NCBI RefSeq assembly: GCF_014649395.1
Contig: NZ_BMSY01000008.1
Location: 186,001-250,000 of the forward strand
From: Streptomyces aureoverticillatus
Lineage (GTDB): Bacteria; Actinomycetota; Actinomycetes; Streptomycetales; Streptomycetaceae
Length of the DNA stretch: 64,000 nt
Direction: 5' to 3'
The translations under genes were made by a program, and so were the position numbers. Position 1 is the first letter of the stretch. Each line of letters begins with the position of its first letter. Shown here piece after piece: positions 58,256 to 64,000 of the stretch. The notes beneath the pieces were generated by a model. The model was not told where the DNA came from. It searched no databases and saw only the letters and a list, made by a program, of their open reading frames with translations.

Positions 58256-61200
58256 TCAATGACGCTGCGTATCGGCGCCCCGCGGCGGCAGCGGAGGCCG
58301 CCGCCGGTCCGGTACGTCCGCGTACCCCGGCGGCACCGTGGCGGGCTGTTTCTCGAGCAGGTCGAGAGCCAGCCGCACCGCGTCGTCGAGCTGCGCGTGC
58401 CGCCCCTCGGCCCAGTCGAGGGGAGTCCGGAGCACCGCGAGGTCCGGCTCGACGCCGTGGTTCTCCACGGACCACCCGTACTCGTCGAACCACGCCGCGT
58501 TCATCGGCACCGTGATGACCGTCCCGTCCCCGAGCGTGTGCCGCCCGGTCATGCCGACCACGCCGCCCCACGTGCGCTGTCCGACCACGGGCCCGAGCCC
58601 GAGCAGCCGGAACGCCGCGGTGATCATGTCGCCGTCGGAGGAGGTCGCCTCGTCGGCGAGGGCGACCACCGGGCCCCGGGGGGCGTTGGAGGCGTACGAC
58701 ACCGGCTGGGCGTCGCGCGTCAGGTCCCAGCCGAGGATCTTCCGGGTCAGCTTCTCCACCACCAGCTCGCTGATGTGGCCGCCCGCGTTGCCGCGTACGT
58801 CGACGAGCAGCGCGGGCAGCGACATCTCCAGGCGCAGGTCCCGGTTGAACTGCGCCCAGCCCGATCCGCCCATGTCGGGGATGTGCAGATAGCCGCACTG
58901 GCCGCCGCTCAACTCCCGTACGACGTCACGGCGTTTGGCCACCCAGTCCTGGTACCGCAGCGGCCGCTCGTTGATGAGCGGCACGATGGCGACCCGGCGG
59001 GAACACCCCTCTCGTTCGGCCGGCCGGAACGTCAGCTCCACCGTCGTGCCGCCCGCCGCCGCGAGCAGCGGATAGGGGCCCGTCACCGGGTCCACGGGCC
59101 GCCCGTCGACGTGCGTGAGCACGGCGCCCTGCCGGATGCCCGCGCCGGCCAGCGGCGAGCGCGCCTTGGAGTCGGACGACTCGCCCGGCAGGATCCGCTT
59201 GACCACCCAGCCCTCGTCCCTGCACACCAGGTTGGCGCCGAGCAGCCCCATCGCCCGCTGGTAGTGCGGCGGGCCCTCGTTGCGCCGCGCCGCGGTGACG
59301 TACGCGTGCGAGGTGCCCAGCTCGCCGAGGACCTCGCGGAGCAGATCGGCGAACTCGTCGGGGGACGCGACGCGTTCCACGAGGGGGCGGTACTGGGCGA
59401 GCACGGCGTCCCAGTCGATGCCGCACATCCCCGGATCCCAGAAGTAGGCGCGGATGAGGCGGCCCGCCTCCTCGAAGGACTGCCGCCACTCGGCGGCCGG
59501 GTCGACCTCGTGCAGGATGCGGCGCAGGTCGATCCAGACGGTGGTGTCGAGGTCGCCGGACTCGGTGGACGGCACGGCCCGCAGGTCGCCCTCGTCGACG
59601 ACCACGAGCCGGGAGCCGTCCCCGCTGGCCGCGAACCAGTCGAGGTGGTCGACGAGTTCGGACTTCTTGGCCTTGGTGATGTTGAAGTATTCGAGGGTCG
59701 GCCGGCCCGAGGTGTCGGCGGGGTTCGCGAAGGTCTCGCCGAGCGCGCCCGAGATCGGCCAGCGCAGCCAGACCAGGCCGCCGCCGCTGACCGGGCACAG
59801 CGCCGAGTACTTCGAGGCCGCCACCGGGAAGGGCGTGACCCTGCTCTCCAGGCCCTCCGCCTCCACGGTCACCGTCCCGTCGCCGGGGCCGTCCTCGCCG
59901 ACGCCGCCGTTCGCGGCCGGGTCGAGGCCGCCCGCGGCGGGGCGCCCGTCGGGGAGCAGCGCGAACGGCGAGGGCGTCGCGGACGACAGCGGTACGAGAT
60001 AGGGGCGGCAGCCGAGCGGGAAGGACAGGTCGCCGGTGTGCACGTCGTAGACGGGGTCGAAGCCGCGCCAGGAGAGGAAGGCGAGATAGCGGCCGTCGCG
60101 GGTGAAGACCGGGTTCTCGTCCTCGAAGCGGCCGTTCGTGACGTCGATGACCGTGGGCGCTCCCGGGCCCTCGATCCGGGCCAGCTTGATCTTCCGCAGC
60201 GATCTGCCGATGCCCGGGTGCGACCAGGTGAGCCACGCCCCGTCCGGCGAGAAGGCGAGGTCGCGCACGGGGCCGTTGACGGACCGGATCAGTTCGGTGA
60301 CCTCGCCGTCGGACTCCTCCGACGCGTCGAGCAGGAGCAGCCGTCCGTCGTGCGAGGCGATCGCGAGCCGGTCGCCGTCCGGGGCCGCCACCAGCTCGTG
60401 CACCCGCCCGAGCCGCCCGCTCGCCAGCCTGCGCGGCTCGCGGTCGCCGCTGGCCCGCGGCAGATAGGCGATCTCGACCGCGTCCTCGCCCTCCGCGTCG
60501 GTGACGTACGCGACCTGCCCGCCGGTGCCCAGCATCGCGGGCAGCCGCACCCGCACCCCGGGGGTGTCGATGATGGTGCGGGCGGGTCCGTCGCGGTGCG
60601 TGAGCCAGTACAGGCTGCCGCGTACGACGACGGCGCTGGCGCGGCCCGTGGTGTCCACGGACAGCGCGTCGACGTGCTGGGCGGCCGGCACCTGGTAGGT
60701 GCGCCGTCCCGCGCGCGGGCCGCCGATCTCGACGTCCACGCGGCGCGGCGCGGAGTCGGCGGCCAGGTCGTCCACCAGCCAGATCTCGCCCGCGCACTGG
60801 TAGACGACGCGGGTGCCGTCGCTCGCCGCGTGCCGGGCGTAGAACGCCTCGTGGTCGGTGTGGCGGCGCAGGTCGGTGCCGTCGGGCAGGCAGGAGTAGA
60901 GGTTGCCGACGCCTTCGTGGTCGGAGAGGAACGCGATGCGGCCGGACACGAACATCGGGGTGTCCAGGTGCCCGTCGAGGTCTTCGAGGAGCCGCTCGCC
61001 GTGCAGCCACAGGCGGCCGGTGGCGCCGCCGCGGTAGCGCTTCCAGGCGGCGGGTTCGTGCGGCGGCTTGCCGGTCAGGAGCAGCGTCTTGCGGTCGCCG
61101 TCGACGTCGAGGACGGCGATGTGGTGCACCGGGCCCCAGGGCAGCTTGCCGCCGGGGGAGCCGTCGGTGGGCACGCTGTAGGCCCAGCAGAAGTGCGAGA

Positions 61201-61552
61201 AGGGCTGGCCGTGCGAGGACACGGCCAGGATGTGGCCGTCGGGCGCCCAGCCGCAGACGCGGGTGTCGGTGGAGCCCCAGTAGGTCAGGCGCCGGGCCTG
61301 GCCCCCGCTCACGGGTGCCAGGTGGATCTCCGGGTCCAGGCTGCGCCAGCTCGTGTAGGCGATGTGACTCCCGTCGGGGGAGAAACGGGGGTGCCCCACT
61401 TTGGTGCGGTCGGCCGTGATGCGCCAAGCGCGTTCTGGCGGGGCGCCCGCTGCGGTGAGGGGGGCCACCCATACGTCGTCCTCGGCGACGAAGCAGAGTC
61501 GGTCGCCGCTGACGTGCGGGAAACGGAGGTACGCCTGGGTCACCCTCCCCAT
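58256..61552 (-). CDS. Tricorn protease
   Basis: A 1098-residue cytosolic peptidase. Residues 1-330 and 330-660 form two beta-propellers (RFSPDGSHIAYTSWRSLDPE, DLAFSPDGAWLTWSHPGIGR), then a C1 domain, a PDZ domain (about 790-860) and the catalytic C2 domain. Catalytic residues seen: Ser/His in LGTSHAYVTA, nucleophile Ser in DEATSSDGDMITAAF, and Glu in NHGVEPDLAVL. It cuts peptides released by the proteasome. ATG 61552. The upstream region carries tandem 35-bp repeats. Confidence 0.93.
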   Translation of the reverse strand: MGRVTQAYLRFPHVSGDRLCFVAEDDVWVAPLTAAGAPPERAWRITADRTKVGHPRFSPDGSHIAYTSWRSLDPEIHLAPVSGGQARRLTYWGSTDTRVCGWAPDGHILAVSSHGQPFSHFCWAYSVPTDGSPGGKLPWGPVHHIAVLDVDGDRKTLLLTGKPPHEPAAWKRYRGGATGRLWLHGERLLEDLDGHLDTPMFVSGRIAFLSDHEGVGNLYSCLPDGTDLRRHTDHEAFYARHAASDGTRVVYQCAGEIWLVDDLAADSAPRRVDVEIGGPRAGRRTYQVPAAQHVDALSVDTTGRASAVVVRGSLYWLTHRDGPARTIIDTPGVRVRLPAMLGTGGQVAYVTDAEGEDAVEIAYLPRASGDREPRRLASGRLGRVHELVAAPDGDRLAIASHDGRLLLLDASEESDGEVTELIRSVNGPVRDLAFSPDGAWLTWSHPGIGRSLRKIKLARIEGPGAPTVIDVTNGRFEDENPVFTRDGRYLAFLSWRGFDPVYDVHTGDLSFPLGCRPYLVPLSSATPSPFALLPDGRPAAGGLDPAANGGVGEDGPGDGTVTVEAEGLESRVTPFPVAASKYSALCPVSGGGLVWLRWPISGALGETFANPADTSGRPTLEYFNITKAKKSELVDHLDWFAASGDGSRLVVVDEGDLRAVPSTESGDLDTTVWIDLRRILHEVDPAAEWRQSFEEAGRLIRAYFWDPGMCGIDWDAVLAQYRPLVERVASPDEFADLLREVLGELGTSHAYVTAARRNEGPPHYQRAMGLLGANLVCRDEGWVVKRILPGESSDSKARSPLAGAGIRQGAVLTHVDGRPVDPVTGPYPLLAAAGGTTVELTFRPAEREGCSRRVAIVPLINERPLRYQDWVAKRRDVVRELSGGQCGYLHIPDMGGSGWAQFNRDLRLEMSLPALLVDVRGNAGGHISELVVEKLTRKILGWDLTRDAQPVSYASNAPRGPVVALADEATSSDGDMITAAFRLLGLGPVVGQRTWGGVVGMTGRHTLGDGTVITVPMNAAWFDEYGWSVENHGVEPDLAVLRTPLDWAEGRHAQLDDAVRLALDLLEKQPATVPPGYADVPDRRRPPLPPRGADTQRH

Positions 61553-61620
61553 GCTTTTCCGTGCCGTCGGACGCGGCAACTTATGGGGCTTCGCCCCTTT
61601 CCCCCTTTTCGGCCCTTCGG

Positions 61621-61755
61621 GCCTCGTCCTCAAGCGCCGGACGGGCTGGGGGTGGGCCTCGTCCTCAAGCGCCGGACGGGCTGGGGGTGGGCCTCGTCCT
61701 CAAGCGCCGGACGGGCTGGGGGTGGGCCTCGTCCCTGAGTGCCGGGCGGGCTTGG
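61621..61755. repeat. 35-bp tandem repeat (3 exact copies plus a diverged one)
   Basis: Units start at 61621, 61656, 61691 and 61726. The first three are identical and contain CCTCAAGCGCCGGACGGGCT, a sequence I know as widespread intergenic repeat in Streptomyces. The fourth (TCCCTGAGTGCCGGGCGGGC) is diverged. Spacing is fixed, without unique spacers. Confidence 0.92.
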
Positions 61756-61776
61756 ACGGTGTGGCTCAGGACACGT

Positions 61777-61791
61777 ACGAAACCGTTTCGT
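61777..61791 (+). promoter_or_regulatory. TetR operator candidate
   Basis: ACGAAAC-C-GTTTCGT, a perfect palindrome with 7-bp arms, 66 bases before the tetR start. With TAGAGT (61810-61815) as -10, the -35 would be at 61787-61792, so the operator overlaps it. Confidence 0.65.
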
Positions 61792-61856
61792 TTCGATAGG
61801 GCTTCCGCGTAGAGTGCGGGGGGAAGGATCACCGATGGAGCGGGAAGGAGACGGTC

Positions 61857-62450
61857 ATGGCCGACGTGGCGACCTCGGCGCGGCGCAGTCGGATTACGGC
61901 CGAGCGTGCTGCGGAGCTGTACGAGGCCGTGCTCGATCTGCTCCGCGAGGTGGGGTACGACGGGCTCACGATGGACGCCGTCGCCGCCCGTACCCGGTCC
62001 AGCAAGGCCACGCTCTACCGCCAGTGGGGCGGCAAGCCGGAACTGGTCGCGCGCGCCCTCAGACACAACAAGCCGGTGTCCATGGCGGACATCGACACGG
62101 GCTCGCTGCGCGGGGACTTCATGGAGATGGTCGCCCTCCAGGACGACTGCAAGATGGAGCAGGACCAGGCGCTGATGCGGGGCCTGTTCCACGCCATCCA
62201 CGGCAATCCCGAACTGCACCGGGCGCTGCGGCAGTTGCTCATCGAGCCGGAGATCACCGGGCTCAACGAACTGCTGCGCCGCGCCGTCGCGCGCGGTGAG
62301 ATCGCCGCGGACAATCCGGCGCTGGAGTACGCCATCCACATGCTGGTCGGTGGCTTCGTCGCCCGGGAGTTCGTCGAGGAACGCCCCGCCGACCAGGAGT
62401 TCCTCCGCAGCTACATCGACGCCGTGATCCTCCCCGCCCTCGGCGTCTGA
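61857..62450 (+). CDS. TetR family repressor (MMPL pair)
   Basis: A 197-residue regulator. Helix-turn-helix LTMDAVAARTRSSKATLYRQ, WGGKPELVARAL, then an all-helical ligand domain (LHRALRQLLIEPEITGLNEL). GGAAGGAG lies 7 bases before ATG 61857. It precedes an MMPL transporter by 177 bases in the same direction, so it probably represses that and itself through the palindrome at 61777. Confidence 0.88.
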   Translation: MADVATSARRSRITAERAAELYEAVLDLLREVGYDGLTMDAVAARTRSSKATLYRQWGGKPELVARALRHNKPVSMADIDTGSLRGDFMEMVALQDDCKMEQDQALMRGLFHAIHGNPELHRALRQLLIEPEITGLNELLRRAVARGEIAADNPALEYAIHMLVGGFVAREFVEERPADQEFLRSYIDAVILPALGV

Positions 62451-62614
62451 CCCTCAACTTCCCGTAGAACCAGCCTCGTTCCACCTGACGCGATCTCCCC
62501 CATTGCCTTGAGGGCATGGGCGGTACCCCCTTCGCCGTCGGGCCGATCCCCCTGCCCTTCGGGCCGTTCCCCCTTGCCCGGAAGCCCTCAGCCAGCAGCC
62601 ACCTCGACCTGACC

Positions 62615-62626
62615 GGGAGTACTCCC
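62615..62626 (+). promoter_or_regulatory. Palindrome over the MMPL ribosome binding site
   Basis: GGGAGTACTCCC is a perfect 12-bp palindrome whose left half is the ribosome binding site (GGGAG) of the gene starting at 62628. As RNA it could hide that site only weakly, since no loop remains; as DNA it could be a protein site. Confidence 0.4.
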
Positions 62627-62627
62627 C

Positions 62628-64000
62628 GTGGCCACATTCCTGTACAAACTAGGCCGACTGGCCTTCCGGCGACGGCACTTCGTCGCCCTGATCTGGGTGG
62701 CGCTGCTGACCCTCGCCGGGGTCGGCGCGGCGTCCGCGCCCACCGCCGCGTCCAGCTCCTTCTCCATCCCGGGGACGGAGGCCCAGAAGGCCTTCGACCT
62801 GCTGGAGCAGCGCGCGCCCGAGGCCAGCGCCGACGGCGCCAACGCGCGCGTCGTCTTCAAGGCGCCGGCCGGCGAGAAGGTCACCGACCCGGCCAACAAA
62901 GCCGAGATCCGCAAGACCGTCGCCGAGCTCAAGTCCGGCTCGGACCAGGTCGCTTCGGCCGCCGACCCGTTCGCCCCGCACGTCAAGGCGGTCTCCAAGG
63001 ACGGCACGACGGCGTATGCGTCCGTGACGTACAAGGTCACCTCCATTGAGCTGACCGACGACAGCCGGGACGCGCTGGAGAAGACCACCGAGGACGCCCG
63101 CGGCGACGGCATGACCGTGGAGGTCGGCGGTGACGCGCTGCAGGCCATGCCGCACACCGGCGCCACCGAGATCATCGGCATCGCCGTCGCGGCCGTGGTC
63201 CTCGTCATCACCTTCGGCTCGCTCGTCGCGGCCGGTCTTCCGCTGCTGACCGCGCTGATCGGCGTCGGCATCGGTGTCTCCTCGATCACCGCGCTCGCCG
63301 ACGCGCTCGACCTCGGTACGACCACGTCGACGCTCGCGATGATGATCGGCCTCGCCGTCGGCATCGACTACGCGCTGTTCATCGTCTCCCGTTACCGCGC
63401 CGAACTCGCCGAGGGCCGGGAGCGCGAGGACGCGGCGGGCCGCGCCGTCGGCACGGCCGGGTCGGCCGTCGTCTTCGCCGGACTGACGGTCGTGATCGCG
63501 CTCGTCGGCCTCGCCGTCGTGAACATCCCGATGCTCACCAAGATGGGCTTCGCCGCGGCGGGCACCGTCGCCATAGCCGTCCTGATCGCGCTCACCATGA
63601 TCCCGGCGCTGCTCGGGTACGCGGGCGGGAAGGTCAAGCCGACGGGGGAGAAGGGCAGGCTGCTCGGCGGCCGCAAGAAGTCCGGCGCGGGCGCCCCGGC
63701 CGCCCAGGGCGCCCCGGCCAACGGGAATGCTCCGGCCAAGGCGAACACCCCGGTCAGCGCGAACACCCCCGCCAAGGAGAACCTCGGCACCCGCTGGGCC
63801 CGCTTCGTGGTCCGCCGCCCGGTCGCCGTCCTGCTGCTCGGCGTCCTCGGCCTCGGCGCCGCCGCCGTGCCGGTCTCGGGGCTCGAACTCGGCCTGCCCG
63901 ACGACGGCGCGCAGCCCACGTCCACGACCCAGCGCAAGGCCTACGACCTGATCGCTGACGGTTTCGGTCCCGGCTACAACGGTCCGCTGATGGTCGTCAG
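62628..64000 (+). CDS. MMPL family transporter (C-terminus beyond window)
   Basis: At least 457 residues, still open at 64000. N-terminal helix FLYKLGRLAFRRRHFVALIW, then FSIPGTEAQKAFDLLEQRAP as the first extracellular domain, and five helices with the family block MMIGLAVGIDYALFIVSRYR holding the Asp of proton transport. A cytoplasmic linker with APAAQGAPANGNAPAKANTP repeats separates the second half, which starts WARFVVRRPVAVLLL. MMPL proteins export lipids or drugs. GTG 62628 has GGGAG 8 bases upstream. Confidence 0.92.
   Translation, partial: MATFLYKLGRLAFRRRHFVALIWVALLTLAGVGAASAPTAASSSFSIPGTEAQKAFDLLEQRAPEASADGANARVVFKAPAGEKVTDPANKAEIRKTVAELKSGSDQVASAADPFAPHVKAVSKDGTTAYASVTYKVTSIELTDDSRDALEKTTEDARGDGMTVEVGGDALQAMPHTGATEIIGIAVAAVVLVITFGSLVAAGLPLLTALIGVGIGVSSITALADALDLGTTTSTLAMMIGLAVGIDYALFIVSRYRAELAEGREREDAAGRAVGTAGSAVVFAGLTVVIALVGLAVVNIPMLTKMGFAAAGTVAIAVLIALTMIPALLGYAGGKVKPTGEKGRLLGGRKKSGAGAPAAQGAPANGNAPAKANTPVSANTPAKENLGTRWARFVVRRPVAVLLLGVLGLGAAAVPVSGLELGLPDDGAQPTSTTQRKAYDLIADGFGPGYNGPLMVV

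Larger units (their letters stand above)
61553..61856. other. Intergenic region between tricorn protease and tetR
   Basis: A 304-bp gap. It contains the 35-bp tandem repeat array (61621-61755), a TetR operator-like palindrome (61777-61791) and TAGAGT at 61810-61815. The promoter of the tricorn gene should lie before 61600; nothing clear is seen. No gene. Confidence 0.6.

Noticed and set aside
61621-61755. 35-bp repeat array as a possible CRISPR.
   Set aside because: The copies abut directly without unique spacers and no cas gene is present. The core matches a dispersed Streptomyces repeat.
1-64000. A secondary-metabolite, restriction or anti-phage system.
   Set aside because: No PKS/NRPS/terpene, methylase/nuclease or known defence gene was seen on either strand. 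Rho and tricorn are housekeeping-type.

Overview
The window is chromosomal DNA of a Streptomyces or very close relative. The base composition is very GC-rich, with G or C at almost every third codon position. Recognisable Streptomyces genes include the group 2 sigma factor HrdD, a SepX/GlpR-like division protein, a Tat-exported protein with an in-frame TTA codon, and many TetR, MarR, WYL, DeoR and MerR regulators. All of it looks like the chromosome core or near-core. There is no integrase, transposase, phage module, CRISPR array or polyketide/peptide cluster.

Layout. 1-5300: a divergent LysR regulator and a three-gene operon (FAD amino-acid oxidase, HglS-type 2-oxoadipate dioxygenase/decarboxylase, ALDH7-type semialdehyde dehydrogenase), which together fit lysine/pipecolate breakdown through 2-aminoadipate. 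5300-10300: acetyltransferase, SDR, a small secreted protein, a short second Rho factor with a long pyrimidine-rich leader, and a secreted M6 metalloprotease. 10500-15400: TetR-MFS efflux pair, MarR, questin-oxidase-like protein, acetyltransferase. 15400-20000: hrdD behind a SigR-type promoter and a leader carrying four tandem hairpins; then a divergent WYL regulator and MFS pump. 20000-24000: fructose operon fruR-fruK-fruA. 24000-32800: small unknown proteins, an L,D-transpeptidase lipoprotein, S58 peptidase, LtrA, a 72-residue conserved protein, MscL, a SAF-domain protein and MTA phosphorylase.

33000-40400: FmdB-type zinc ribbon behind a CIRCE element, an MFS transporter, a CPA1 antiporter that seems to start at CTG, a penicillin acylase family enzyme, a perfect SOS box between the last two, and 5-formyl-THF cyclo-ligase. 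40480-46190: galU, glp/moeA, moaC, mog, rimJ-like acetyltransferase and glpR/sepX, so molybdenum-cofactor genes sit inside a locus linked to cell division. 46280-47750: tRNA-Ala(CGC), then a SigR-type promoter and quinone oxidoreductase lying between 51-bp direct repeats. 47900-53500: ECF41 sigma factor with its likely promoter, azoreductase-like flavoprotein, acetyltransferase, exonuclease III, and two neighbouring secreted beta-propeller-like paralogues. 53500-57700: MerR facing a Baeyer-Villiger monooxygenase / hydrolase / SDR operon. 57900-64000: small hydrophilic protein, tricorn protease, a 35-bp tandem repeat, and a TetR-MMPL pair cut by the window end.

Three observations stand out. 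Stress-response promoter or operator motifs are recognisable at several ordinary-looking genes (SigR at hrdD and at the quinone reductase, HrcA/CIRCE at fmdB, LexA at the acylase/antiporter, ECF41 at its own gene). Short tandem repeats have expanded repeatedly, in coding and non-coding DNA. The short Rho keeps its ATPase but seems to have lost the aromatic residues of the primary RNA-binding site. All assignments come from reading motifs; no database search was run.
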